A DNA stretch of 64,000 nucleotides from Dehalococcoidia bacterium (GTDB lineage Bacteria > Chloroflexota > Dehalococcoidia > Lucifugimonadales > Lucifugimonadaceae). Both the position numbers and the translations under genes were made by a program. The DNA lies in the NCBI GenBank assembly GCA_022824185.1, contig JAJEAU010000015.1, positions 92,268 to 156,267 of the forward strand, read 5' to 3'. Shown piece by piece: positions 9,004-17,681 of this stretch (position 1 is the stretch's first letter; the number at the start of each line of letters is the position of its first letter). The notes under the pieces are model-generated. The model saw nothing but the letters and a program-made list of their open reading frames with translations, was not told the DNA's origin and searched no databases.

Positions 9004-10521
9004 CTAATCGCCGTCGGGTTGCCATCGAAGGACAGGCCTTCTCGCGGCGGTGGCTTCGTCTAACCGCGAAACGGGGAGGCTATGCGGCGCGTTCAAGACG
9101 GTTTCAGGCTCGGAGGAGATTTCGTCGTCGATGGCCTGCATGACGGATATGAACCGGTCGAGTGTCTCCTTCGATTCGGTCTCGGTTGGCTCGACCATCA
9201 GGGCTTCGGGAACGATGAGTGGGAAGTACATCGTCGGCGCGTGGATGCCGTAATCCAGAAGACGTTTGGCGATGTTCAACGCCGGAACGCCCCTGTCCGC
9301 CTGTCGTTTACCGCTCAGAACAGTCTCGTGCATGCAGATGCGGTCAACAGCAAGATCAAATCGGTCCCGCAATTGCGCTTGTATGTAGTTGGCATTGATG
9401 ACGGCGTTTTCCGAAACCGAACGTAACCCGTCGCCGCCGAGGGATTGCATATACGTATACGCCCTGACCAAGATGGAGAACGAACCGTGGAAGCCGTTGA
9501 TCTTGCCGATAGATTCAATGGGCCGGTACAAGCGGTAGCGATAACCACGCGGCCCAGCATCGGAACTCCGTGCTTGAACAACGACAGGATCGGGAAGGAA
9601 CGAAGCGAGCCGTCGAGTAACCATAACGGGGCCCGCGCCAGGTCCGCCACCTCCGTGCGGCGTTGAGAACGTCTTGTGGAGGTTTGAGTGACAGATGTCA
9701 ACTCCGACGTCGCCGAGTTTTACAAGGCCGAGCAGGGCATTGAGGTTTGCCCCGTCGGCGTAGACCAATCCGCCGGCATCATGGATGATCTGGTTGATCT
9801 CGATGATGTTCGGTTCGAATAGACCGAGGGTGCTCGGAATCGTGAGCATGAAGACGCACGTTTTGTCGTCCGCCTTTTCGCGGAGATCCTCGACGTCGAC
9901 ATTGCCGAATTCGTCGGTCTTGACGACGACAACATCTAGGCCGGCCATCGCTGCTGACGCGGGATTAGTGCCATGCGCGGAATCGGGGATCAAAGCGACG
10001 TTGCGGTGTGATTCGCCACGCGCCTCAAGCGCCGCTCGTGCGATGAGAAGACCTGCGTATTCGCCTTGCGCACCGGCCAATGGGGCTAGGCTGACTGCTG
10101 GGAGTCCGGTGGCTTCGCCGAGCCATTTCTGGAGTTCGTGCATCACCTCAAGGGCGCCTTGCACTGCGACATCATCTTGAAGCGGGTGGATATTGGCGAA
10201 ACCCCCGAGCGATGCCATCTGGTCGTTCAGCTTGGGGTTGTACTTCATCGTGCACGAACCGAGCGGGTAGAAGTTCGTATCAATCGAGAAGTTGAGTCGG
10301 CTGAGCAGCGTGAAGTATCGAATCACCTCAAGCTGATCGACTTCGGGGAGCTGCAAATCACCAACATCTCTGAGGAGATCTGCGTCGGGAAGATCTGAGA
10401 CTGGAACGTCAGGCTCGGGAAGAGCAACCGCGTGGTGTCCCGGAACCGAACGGTCCATCAGGAGCCGCCTGTCTTGCATGTCGGCGATACTCGAGTTGGG
10501 GGATACAGAAGGGGCGTTCAT
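9004..10521 (-). CDS. gcvPB: Glycine dehydrogenase (decarboxylating) subunit 2
   Basis: This is the PLP-carrying half of the split P-protein of the glycine cleavage system, 505 residues. The PLP lysine lies in HSNLHKTFSTPHGGGGPG, about residue 275. Other family blocks are PLGSCTMKYNPK near the N-terminus, LAPLAGAQGEYAGL, and IPDSAHGTNPASA. Its ATG overlaps the stop of gcvPA by 4 nt, so the two subunits are translationally coupled, as expected for a heterotetrameric enzyme. It is the last gene of the gltA-midA-gcvT-gcvH-gcvPA-gcvPB operon on the minus strand. Confidence 0.97.
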   Translation of the reverse strand: MNAPSVSPNSSIADMQDRRLLMDRSVPGHHAVALPEPDVPVSDLPDADLLRDVGDLQLPEVDQLEVIRYFTLLSRLNFSIDTNFYPLGSCTMKYNPKLNDQMASLGGFANIHPLQDDVAVQGALEVMHELQKWLGEATGLPAVSLAPLAGAQGEYAGLLIARAALEARGESHRNVALIPDSAHGTNPASAAMAGLDVVVVKTDEFGNVDVEDLREKADDKTCVFMLTIPSTLGLFEPNIIEINQIIHDAGGLVYADGANLNALLGLVKLGDVGVDICHSNLHKTFSTPHGGGGPGAGPVMVTRRLASFLPDPVVVQARSSDAGPRGYRYRLYRPIESIGKINGFHGSFSILVRAYTYMQSLGGDGLRSVSENAVINANYIQAQLRDRFDLAVDRICMHETVLSGKRQADRGVPALNIAKRLLDYGIHAPTMYFPLIVPEALMVEPTETESKETLDRFISVMQAIDDEISSEPETVLNAPHSLPVSRLDEATAARRPVLRWQPDGD

Positions 10522-11870
10522 GCGGCACCTCCTTTCCCGATCTCGGCCAAGGCGTTTACAAGGCGGTCGATGTCATGCCTGGAGTTCATCTCGGTAACGC
10601 AGAAGAGCATCCCACCAGGAACAACGTCGGCGATATCGAGCCCGCCGATGATGCCGCGTTCGGCGAGTTGGCGGTTGATCTCGGATGGGCCGACAGGTCC
10701 AGTTGCGACGAACTCGTTGAAAAAGACACGGCCGTTCGGGTTCGCATCCCAACCGTCCAATCCATTGATTTGATCCGCCAGATAGTGCGCCTTGTGGTAG
10801 GACAATTCCGCTACTTTACGCAGACCAGAAGGTCCCATCGTCGCGCAGTAAACCGCCACCATCAGGCCGATTAGCTGGGTTGACGTGCAGATGTTCGATG
10901 TGGCGCGTTCTCGGCGGATATGCTGCTCACGTGTTTGGAGCGTCAGAGTGTAGCCGGTCCGACCGTTGGTGTCGGCGGTCTCGCCGATGATCCGACCGGG
11001 TAACTGGCGAATGAAGCGCTGTTTGGCGGTGAAAAGTCCGACGTACGCCCCGCCGAAGGTCAGGGGAACGCCGAGGGGTTGACCCTCCGAGGTCGCGATG
11101 TCGACATCACATTGACCGGGGGCTTTGAACATGCCAAGGGCAATCGGATAGGTGTGCATCACCGAAAGAGCACCTGCGGCGTGCGCTGCGTCCGAGATTG
11201 CCCGAGCATCCTCGATCTCGCCTAGGAAATTCGGCGATTGAAATGCGATGCAGGCCGCGTCGTCTGGGATATCGCCATCGAGTACTTTATCGAGCCCAAT
11301 CGATTCGACGGTTACCTGCTGGTATCGGGAGTAGGCATCCGCTACTTCGAACAATCGTCGATCAGCCGAATCGAGGATAAGGATGCGGTTGCGCCTAGAC
11401 ACGCGTGCTGCCATGAGACCAGCTTCGGCAAAAGCGGTCGGGCCATCGTACATGCCTGCGTTCGCGACTTCCATGCCAAAAATCTGCGCGACGGCCGATT
11501 GGAATTCAAAGCCCGTCTGGAGTGTGCCTTGAGCGCCTTCTGGTTGGTACGGTGTGTACGAGGTCACGAACTCGCCGCGTTGAAGTACAGCGCCTACGGT
11601 TGACGGGATGAAATGTCGATACGCGCCCGCGCCGAGGAACGATGGTCGGGACCCTGCGTCCTGATTGATCGCCGCGAGTGCCTGCATCCGAGCCGCGACT
11701 TCTAGTTCGGATGCCGAAGCAGGGAGATCGAGACCAGGATTACGGTGATCCTCGGGAATATCGGTGATCAAGGCGTCGAAGTTCTCGACGCCGATGGTTG
11801 CGAGCATCTGCTCACGCTCAGACGGCGTGTTCGGAATGAAAGGGTGTGCGGAGATTCCGTTGCTCGACAC
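10518..11870 (-). CDS. gcvPA: Glycine dehydrogenase (decarboxylating) subunit 1
   Basis: This is the N-terminal half of the split glycine decarboxylase P-protein, 450 residues. It begins with HPFIPNTPSEREQML, typical of GcvPA, and contains FLGAGAYRHFIPS, SYTPYQPEGAQGTLQ and NAGMYDGPTAFAEA. It lacks the PLP lysine, which is on GcvPB. It starts 3 nt after the gcvH stop and overlaps gcvPB by 4 nt. The two-subunit form is common in Firmicutes, archaea and Chloroflexota. Confidence 0.97.
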   Translation of the reverse strand: MSSNGISAHPFIPNTPSEREQMLATIGVENFDALITDIPEDHRNPGLDLPASASELEVAARMQALAAINQDAGSRPSFLGAGAYRHFIPSTVGAVLQRGEFVTSYTPYQPEGAQGTLQTGFEFQSAVAQIFGMEVANAGMYDGPTAFAEAGLMAARVSRRNRILILDSADRRLFEVADAYSRYQQVTVESIGLDKVLDGDIPDDAACIAFQSPNFLGEIEDARAISDAAHAAGALSVMHTYPIALGMFKAPGQCDVDIATSEGQPLGVPLTFGGAYVGLFTAKQRFIRQLPGRIIGETADTNGRTGYTLTLQTREQHIRRERATSNICTSTQLIGLMVAVYCATMGPSGLRKVAELSYHKAHYLADQINGLDGWDANPNGRVFFNEFVATGPVGPSEINRQLAERGIIGGLDIADVVPGGMLFCVTEMNSRHDIDRLVNALAEIGKGGAA

Positions 11871-11873
11871 GCG

Positions 11874-12251
11874 TTACTCCAAAATCTCTTGGTAGGCCTC
11901 GGAGTCCATCAACGCGTCGAGTTCCGCTGGATCGTCGAGTTTGACCTCCATGATCCAACCGTCGCCGTATGGGTCTGAGTTGACGAGTTCAGGGGATTGC
12001 TCGAGGTCAGAGTTGACGGCGGTCACGGTTCCGCTCACGGGGGAGAAGAGATCGCTGACGGCTTTCACCGATTCGATCTCGCCGAACTTGTCGAACTGAT
12101 CGACTTTGGAACCGACCTCGGGCAGTTCGACGAATACGACGTCCCCAAGGGTGTCCTGAGCGTAGTGCGTGACGCCTACCTCAACGACATCGCCGTCGTT
12201 TCGGCGCGCCCATTCGTGCTCATCCGAGTATTTGAGATCATCTGGATACAA
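11874..12251 (-). CDS. gcvH: Glycine cleavage system H protein
   Basis: This 125-residue lipoyl carrier shuttles the aminomethyl group between P, T and L proteins. The lipoylated lysine is in GEIESVKAVSD, about residue 64, with the usual hammerhead surroundings. The start MYPDDLKYSDEHEW fits the family. A GGAGG sequence lies about 13 nt upstream. It sits between gcvT (114-nt gap) and gcvPA (3-nt gap). No lipoate synthase/ligase or L-protein gene is in the window. Confidence 0.97.
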   Translation of the reverse strand: MYPDDLKYSDEHEWARRNDGDVVEVGVTHYAQDTLGDVVFVELPEVGSKVDQFDKFGEIESVKAVSDLFSPVSGTVTAVNSDLEQSPELVNSDPYGDGWIMEVKLDDPAELDALMDSEAYQEILE

Positions 12252-12364
12252 CGCAGTTTTCCTCCGTCGCTACCTGTTTCGATAACCGCGTTTACTCTAA
12301 CAAATCCGAGTTACCAAACGTTGAAGCCAGAAGCCGATTTTGGACGCTCGTTAAGCGGTCCGAC

Positions 12365-13465
12365 TCAATACGAGTGTGGATGAAACGGCATCGCTACGAC
12401 CTCGGCTTCGACGGTTTTGCCTCGAACGTCTATCTGAACATCAGTGCCTAGCTCTGAGTGCTCGACGCCGATGTATCCCATGGCGATAGGCGACCCCAAG
12501 GTCGGCGAATGGGTCCCCGATGTGACTATCCCGATCTCCTCACCGTCTGCATAGATCCTGTGGCCTTGCCGCGCGATGCCGCGGGACCGCATCGCAAATC
12601 CGGACATCTTGCGAGTGGTGCCATTGTCACGGATATGGCGGAGAACATCGCCAAACAGATATTCGGATCGATTCGGTTTTACAGCCCAGCGTAGACCTGC
12701 CTCGTATGGGTTGTGTTCGGCGGTGATGTCGTTGCCGTGGAGCATGAATCCAGCTTCTAATCGGAGGGCGTCGCGCGCACCCAAACCGCATGGTGTAGCC
12801 CCGGCGTCGACCAGTAACGACCAGATTTCTGGAGCGTGGGAACTATCGAACATGATCTCGAAACCGTCCTCACCCGTGTAGCCGGTCCTCGCTGCCAGAA
12901 TTCTCTCCCCATCCAACGTCGCCTCCCCGGCGTGAAAACGGACGATACTGTTGGTTTCGTCGTTGGTAAGCTCGCCTAACAACGCGACGGCCTTGGGGCC
13001 TTGAACCGCGATCATGGCGATGTCATCCGTGCTGTCGATGAACCCTACGTCACCATCTTCGCGTTCAATGAACTCATCCATCTTCTCCGACAACCATTGC
13101 TTGTCGACTTCAGCGTTTCCGGCGTTGACGACGAGGAGATATCTGTCCTTTTCGAGGTTGTAGACGATCGCATCGTCGATGATGCCGCCCTTATCGTTGC
13201 AGATGAGGTGGTACCGTCCCTGCCCGTGCGTCAATCGCGACGCTCTGACGCTTAACACCGTGTCTAGGAAACGACCGGCGTCTACACCAGAGAAGATCAG
13301 TCTCGCCATGTGCGAAACGTCGAAGATCCCGACGTCTTCGCGGACTTGAGCGACTTCGTGGAGGATGCGCGTGGGATAGCGGACTGGCATCTCCCATCCG
13401 CCGAAATCGACCATCGTGGCATTGCTGGCGACGTGCGAATCGTACAGAGGGGTTTTTCTTATCAT
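12365..13465 (-). CDS. gcvT: Glycine cleavage system aminomethyltransferase (T protein)
   Basis: This THF-dependent aminomethyltransferase, 366 residues, releases ammonia and forms 5,10-methylene-THF from the aminomethyl-H protein. It shows TPLYDSHVA at the N-terminus, MVDFGGWEMPV, FDVSHMA, the AARTGYTGEDGFEI folate-fold segment, and PCGLGARDALRLEAG. It is close behind the MidA-like gene (34-nt gap) and ahead of gcvH, so it belongs to the operon. No glycine riboswitch is seen before it; there is not enough space for one. Confidence 0.97.
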   Translation of the reverse strand: MIRKTPLYDSHVASNATMVDFGGWEMPVRYPTRILHEVAQVREDVGIFDVSHMARLIFSGVDAGRFLDTVLSVRASRLTHGQGRYHLICNDKGGIIDDAIVYNLEKDRYLLVVNAGNAEVDKQWLSEKMDEFIEREDGDVGFIDSTDDIAMIAVQGPKAVALLGELTNDETNSIVRFHAGEATLDGERILAARTGYTGEDGFEIMFDSSHAPEIWSLLVDAGATPCGLGARDALRLEAGFMLHGNDITAEHNPYEAGLRWAVKPNRSEYLFGDVLRHIRDNGTTRKMSGFAMRSRGIARQGHRIYADGEEIGIVTSGTHSPTLGSPIAMGYIGVEHSELGTDVQIDVRGKTVEAEVVAMPFHPHSY

Positions 13466-13499
13466 GTGGTCGGCCCGAAATAGGTGAGTGTGTCTACCT

Positions 13500-14660
13500 T
13501 TAATCGTATGGAAGATGCTCCAAGTGATGCCGCTTCAGGGTTGGCAACGGGAAGACTGGCGAAGTTTCCAAACCGAGCAGGTCGAAGTTCGGTGCGTTGA
13601 TCCGGTGTTGTGCAACATGGAAATTGCCCAGCCCTCGGGTGTCAGTTAAAGAGTTCAATGCGCGCAATTCCGGCATCCAGCGCCTTGCATATTGTTCACG
13701 GCTTCCCAGAGCTGTTGATCTTCTTAGATGTTCGGAGTATTGCCCTATGCCCAGATCGAATAGAAAGTCACGTTGGGTTTGAAGCGGGGCCATCTGTTCA
13801 ATACCTACGCTCTTGAGTGCGTTGTCGATTTCTGTGAAGTCGACATGAGAGGTGATGTCTTGTCGGCCGACATCCCGAAACGGGTTCTGGCCCAGGACAT
13901 GGCTTTGGTAACAGCGGAGCGAACCCTCACTTCTACCTGGGTGGTACAGAGTCTCTCGCGGATGGCCGTAGTCAATCGTCAGGATGTAACCGGATTGGAG
14001 GAATGCGCTGACGTCGTTTGCCCAGTCTCGGATGGCGAGATTCACTTCTCCTCTGTAGGTGTTTGGGAGGTATTGGGCCAATTCCCCGACTCTGTCGGTA
14101 ATGCCGCCATCGGACGGATGGCCCTCGACGAACCGGAGCGTGGAGTCGTGGTCGGCATCTACGAACAGTTCAAGCACTTCGCCGTTGCGTATTGCGAATA
14201 CATGCGTTGGAAACGCGTCAATGAGTTCGTTGCTGATGACGCAGCCAATCACCGGCGTTGGTTCTGAGAAATCGTCAACTGGACGCGTCGAGCCTCGAGG
14301 GCGAATATCTAAAGGGTGGTAGACGAGAGCGTCGGCGAAATCGTCGTGGGCGCCAGTGGAGATGGTCTCGAGGACGTCTTCAGCAAGGATGCCGTCGCCT
14401 GCACCTAGTTCGATGACGTGGAAACTATCAGGTTCGTCGAGTGCTTGCCAGGCCTTGAAAAGGTATCCGGCAATCAAGGCCCCAAATGCGGGATGCATTT
14501 GAGGAGATGTGGCGTAGTCGGTTCCCGGAGTTGTGAGCGATGAGTAGTAGCCATGCTCGCCGTAGAGGGCGATCTCCATGAAGCGAGCGAAGGTGATCGG
14601 ACCATTCGCCCGGATATCGGCTACGACGGATCGGTGTGCCGGTGTTTGCTCGTCCGGCAT
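13500..14660 (-). CDS. MidA/NDUFAF7-like SAM-dependent methyltransferase
   Basis: This 386-residue protein of the DUF185/COG1565 family is related to mitochondrial NDUFAF7, which methylates an arginine in complex I. The N-terminal ANGPITFARFMEIALYGEHGYYS block is diagnostic. The SAM-binding glycine loop is VIELGAGDGIL, and ISNELIDAFPTHVF follows. It starts 13 nt after the citrate synthase stop and is followed after 34 nt by gcvT. The substrate in bacteria without a known partner is uncertain, and no nuo genes are in the window. Confidence 0.85.
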   Translation of the reverse strand: MPDEQTPAHRSVVADIRANGPITFARFMEIALYGEHGYYSSLTTPGTDYATSPQMHPAFGALIAGYLFKAWQALDEPDSFHVIELGAGDGILAEDVLETISTGAHDDFADALVYHPLDIRPRGSTRPVDDFSEPTPVIGCVISNELIDAFPTHVFAIRNGEVLELFVDADHDSTLRFVEGHPSDGGITDRVGELAQYLPNTYRGEVNLAIRDWANDVSAFLQSGYILTIDYGHPRETLYHPGRSEGSLRCYQSHVLGQNPFRDVGRQDITSHVDFTEIDNALKSVGIEQMAPLQTQRDFLFDLGIGQYSEHLRRSTALGSREQYARRWMPELRALNSLTDTRGLGNFHVAQHRINAPNFDLLGLETSPVFPLPTLKRHHLEHLPYD

Positions 14661-14673
14661 CGTTGAGTGTGGT

Positions 14674-15822
14674 TTAGCTGCGGTCGGAGATGGCGGTGTA
14701 TTCCCGCTCGCGCTCGCCGGTGTATTTCAGCAAGGGTCGGATGAGGATGTTGCGGCGGTACTGTTCGACGACCTGGATGATCCATCCGGGGACGCGTCCA
14801 ATCGCGAAGATCGGAACGAAGAGGTCTTGCGGTATGCCGTTGAGGTAGTAGATGACTCCCGCGAAGAAGTCGACGTTTGCGTGGACGCCTCTGCGTGCGT
14901 ACGGTGACATTGCGTCTTGGACGGCTGTGAGGATCTGGTACCACTCAGGCTCGCCAATCTCCTCGCTGAGGCGGCGGACGCCCTCTTTAAGATGACGTGC
15001 CCGAGGATCTTCCGATTTGTAGACGCGGTGTCCGAAGCCCATGACCGGGATGCGGCGTCGCAGGAGGTCCCGGACGTACCCTTCGGCGTTCTCTGGCGAA
15101 CCGATCTCTCGAGCCATCTGCATGACGTTTTCGGCCGCTCCGCCGTGAGATGGACCGGAGAGAGCGCCGATGGCTGCGGTTACTGCGCTGTAGGCGTCGG
15201 CTTTGGTGCCTGCGACTACGCGGGCGGTGAAAGCGCTGGCGTTTGATCCATGGTCAGCGTGAAGAATGAGGTCTTTGTCCATCAACTCGGCGGCATCGTC
15301 GGATGGGACTTTGCCATCGAGCATGTAAAGGAAATTTGCGGCGTGGTTGAGTTCCCAGTTTGGAGCGATCGGATCCTTTCCGCGTCGGATGTTGTAGTGG
15401 GCGGTAACGATCGTGGGGACCTGAGCGGTCAATCTCATGCCCTTGCGGAATGTGGCATCGACGTCGTCCCATTCAGCGTCGGCGTCAGGATCGAAGGAGG
15501 AAAGGGCAGAGACAGCCGTTCTGAGGACGTCCATTGGGTGGGAGTCTTTGACGGCTTCGATGATCGGGAATATTTGTTCGGGGAGTTCGCGTTGGTTGCG
15601 GAGATCCTCGTTGAAGGAATCGAGTTCGGCTTGAGTCGGCAATTCGCCGTGCAGAAGGAGGTAACCGGTTTCCTCAAAATTGGAGGCGGCAGCGAGATCG
15701 TGGATGTTGTAGCCCCGGTATTCGAGGACACCCTCGCTACCGTCGATGAAGGTGGTCTCGGTGCGATCGAAGTAGATTTCTCGCAGTCCACGATTGAGCC
15801 TGATCTCGTCGTCTTGAGGCAT
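14674..15822 (-). CDS. gltA: Citrate synthase
   Basis: This enzyme condenses acetyl-CoA and oxaloacetate into citrate. Catalytic features are HADHGSNASAFTARVV, LSGPSHGGAAENV, FGHRVYKSEDPRARHL and the Asp region NVDFFAGVIYY, followed by FAIGRVPGW. The ORF track begins at a GTG at 15906, but similarity to the family starts around MPQDDEIRLNRGLREIYFDRT. The ATG at 15822 gives 382 residues, the usual length of Gram-positive/archaeal-type citrate synthases. It is the first gene of the operon that continues into midA and gcv. 2-methylcitrate synthase is a close relative and cannot be excluded. Confidence 0.93.
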   Translation of the reverse strand: MPQDDEIRLNRGLREIYFDRTETTFIDGSEGVLEYRGYNIHDLAAASNFEETGYLLLHGELPTQAELDSFNEDLRNQRELPEQIFPIIEAVKDSHPMDVLRTAVSALSSFDPDADAEWDDVDATFRKGMRLTAQVPTIVTAHYNIRRGKDPIAPNWELNHAANFLYMLDGKVPSDDAAELMDKDLILHADHGSNASAFTARVVAGTKADAYSAVTAAIGALSGPSHGGAAENVMQMAREIGSPENAEGYVRDLLRRRIPVMGFGHRVYKSEDPRARHLKEGVRRLSEEIGEPEWYQILTAVQDAMSPYARRGVHANVDFFAGVIYYLNGIPQDLFVPIFAIGRVPGWIIQVVEQYRRNILIRPLLKYTGEREREYTAISDRS

Positions 15823-15984
15823 TGAATATTTGTCCGGCTTGTTGGGTAATCTCTGGTTCCCGGTCGTCGAATTTCGATGCGGTGAAAGGACTCGCTGCAA
15901 CGTCACACACTTCCGATGGTATTCAACTTATTTTAGAGCATGGAAGGGTAGACTCCTGAACGGAGCAACATGGGCAGTTAAGTT

Positions 15985-16866
15985 GTGATCGTCGACGTTC
16001 ATTCGCATATCCCTACGCATGAGGGTGAGGTGCCATCCGAGGATGAGGTTTTTAACCCGTTGATCGGGACGGGGGTCAAGCTGGCCGGGTCGTTGGATGA
16101 GTACGTTTCGGCGATGGAGGTTGTTGACAGGGCGTTGGTGTTTGGGATCGCGCCTCGGCCAGATGGTGGCGGATCAGCCGGGTTGGATTGGGGTGCTGGT
16201 TGGGATGAGGGATTGAATCAGAACGATATCGCGGCACGGGTCGCCGCGGTCAATCCCGAGAAGTTCATTCCATTCATGTCGCTGCATCCTGAGCAGGAGG
16301 ATGTCGACGAGGAGTACGACCGCGCAACAGGCGAATTGGGTTGCCGCGGGATCAAACTAGCTTTGAGTTATCAGGCGGTTGATCCTATGAGCGATGCGGC
16401 ATTGCGGCTGTTCGGGAGATTGGAGACTGATGGCCTGCCGATCGTGTTTCACACCGGAATGTCGGTCGCTTCAGACGCGGTTTTGCGGTATGCACATCCG
16501 CTGGCGATGGACGAGGTGGCGATGCGGTTCCCTAGGTTGAAGATGGTGTTGGCGCACACTTCGCACCCCTGGTACGAGGACTGCATGGCGGTGGTACGCA
16601 AGCACCCCAACGTATGGACCGACATCTCGGGCGTGCCGTCGCGGCCTTGGATGGCTTGGCGCGCAATGCGCGTGTTCCACGAGTTCTCGGCGACGCACAA
16701 GATGCTGTTCGGATCAGATTGGACGCTGTGGACCCCGCAGGAGACGATGGATGGGTTGAGAGCGATACCGAAATTCGCGAGGGATCACAATCTGCCGCCG
16801 GTACCCGAGGATGAGATCGAAGCGATCATCAACCGAAACTCGTTGGAACTACTTGGTTTGGAGTGA
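15985..16866 (+). CDS. TIM-barrel amidohydrolase (amidohydrolase_2 family), paralogue A
   Basis: This 293-residue metal-dependent hydrolase or decarboxylase of the ACMSD/amidohydrolase_2 type starts with the metal-binding VDVHSHIP (HxH). It continues with IVFHTGMS and LAHTSHPW for later His ligands, and ends with the acidic ligand in FGSDWTLW. The start is GTG at 15985. A paralogue with the same layout (IVDVHTHLPSHPDTVPEDE) lies at 27591-28475. Known relatives act on lactones, pyrogallol-type or dicarboxylic compounds; no substrate can be assigned here. The coding strand is unusually G-rich compared with rightward genes elsewhere in the window. Confidence 0.88.
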   Translation: MIVDVHSHIPTHEGEVPSEDEVFNPLIGTGVKLAGSLDEYVSAMEVVDRALVFGIAPRPDGGGSAGLDWGAGWDEGLNQNDIAARVAAVNPEKFIPFMSLHPEQEDVDEEYDRATGELGCRGIKLALSYQAVDPMSDAALRLFGRLETDGLPIVFHTGMSVASDAVLRYAHPLAMDEVAMRFPRLKMVLAHTSHPWYEDCMAVVRKHPNVWTDISGVPSRPWMAWRAMRVFHEFSATHKMLFGSDWTLWTPQETMDGLRAIPKFARDHNLPPVPEDEIEAIINRNSLELLGLE

Positions 16867-16877
16867 TGGATCGCGGC

Positions 16878-17255
16878 TCAGGTTTGAAAACCGATATTCT
16901 GAGCAACTTCGCGTTGGCGTACGTCTAAGGTGATGAACGCGATTTGGCTGGGGTCGGGCGACGCGAACAGCGCAACGGCGACATGCCAGAGGTCTGCGCC
17001 TCTGAGATATCCGGCGCTTAGTACAAGTTCAAACTCATCGGTCAATGGTCGATTTGGGTATATCCACGTGAAATTTGCAGTCAATGATTGATCGAATGGT
17101 CTCCGTTCGCGCTCCAGCGTCGACCGGATTTCGGCCTCGACCAAATTCGACGCGATCAGGTCTGCATACTCGTCTAAGCGACGCGCAACGTCTTGATGGC
17201 CGTCTTGACCGAGTGCGATTGCAAGAATTGCCGAGGAGTCGATGTAGGCGTTCAA
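16878..17255 (-). CDS. vapC: PIN-domain ribonuclease toxin, VapC family
   Basis: This 125-residue PIN-domain protein probably cleaves RNA. The conserved acidic residues are visible: Asp in AYIDSSA, Glu in LVEAEIRS, Asp in GADLWHVA and Asp in FITLDVRQ. Its ATG overlaps the stop codon of the upstream antitoxin gene by 4 nt, the usual arrangement of VapBC-type modules, although the partner is of the Phd/YefM family. It is convergent with the amidohydrolase upstream. Confidence 0.9.
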   Translation of the reverse strand: MNAYIDSSAILAIALGQDGHQDVARRLDEYADLIASNLVEAEIRSTLERERRPFDQSLTANFTWIYPNRPLTDEFELVLSAGYLRGADLWHVAVALFASPDPSQIAFITLDVRQREVAQNIGFQT

Positions 17256-17530
17256 AATCGGTTTCGGTCTTCCAAGAACCTTTGCAGAGCCCCGGGTACG
17301 TGTTCACCCACCTTTATCGGGATTCGAGGACCTTTAGGGCGTTGTAAAGCGCCCTGGCGTTCGAGTTCGTCCAACCTTTCCTCAATGGTTTGGGGAGCTT
17401 TCTGGATGGGTCGGATTTCGGCGACGGGAGTTCCGCGATAGGACACTGTAACGGTGTCGCCCTCACGGACTCGACGGATCACTTCGGAGAATTTCGACTT
17501 GGCTTCGTATGTTGAGTATGTGGCGGGCAT
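17252..17530 (-). CDS. Phd/YefM-family antitoxin
   Basis: This 92-residue partner of the VapC toxin carries the Phd/YefM DNA-binding fold at the N-terminus (TYSTYEAKSKFSEVIRRVREG, then VTVSYRGTPVAEI). The C-terminal 45 residues, rich in charged residues, should wrap the toxin. The ATG has an AGGAACC ribosome binding site. A short palindrome, GGTCAGACC, lies 16 nt upstream and could be part of the operator through which such antitoxins repress themselves. Confidence 0.9.
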   Translation of the reverse strand: MPATYSTYEAKSKFSEVIRRVREGDTVTVSYRGTPVAEIRPIQKAPQTIEERLDELERQGALQRPKGPRIPIKVGEHVPGALQRFLEDRNRF

Positions 17531-17546
17531 GGTTCCTATGTTAGCT

Positions 17547-17555
17547 GGTCAGACC
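17547..17555. promoter_or_regulatory. Short palindrome, candidate operator of the Phd/VapC pair
   Basis: GGTC-A-GACC lies just upstream of the antitoxin start. Its position is right for an autoregulatory operator, but nine bases are too few to be convincing. Confidence 0.25.
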
Positions 17556-17681
17556 GGTCGATTGCATTTCGTCTTCGGGCGTGCGACTGCGAGGTCCGCT
17601 TTGACGCTGAGTTTTCATTCGGCAATCGAGTGACGCTTAAACTGTGCATCGTCTGATTCACTAAAAATAGGCTAGGAATCG

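Noticed and set aside
12252-12364. Glycine riboswitch within the gcv operon
   Set aside because: The 113-nt gap between gcvT and gcvH is too short and lacks the conserved GGAGAG/tandem aptamer pattern.
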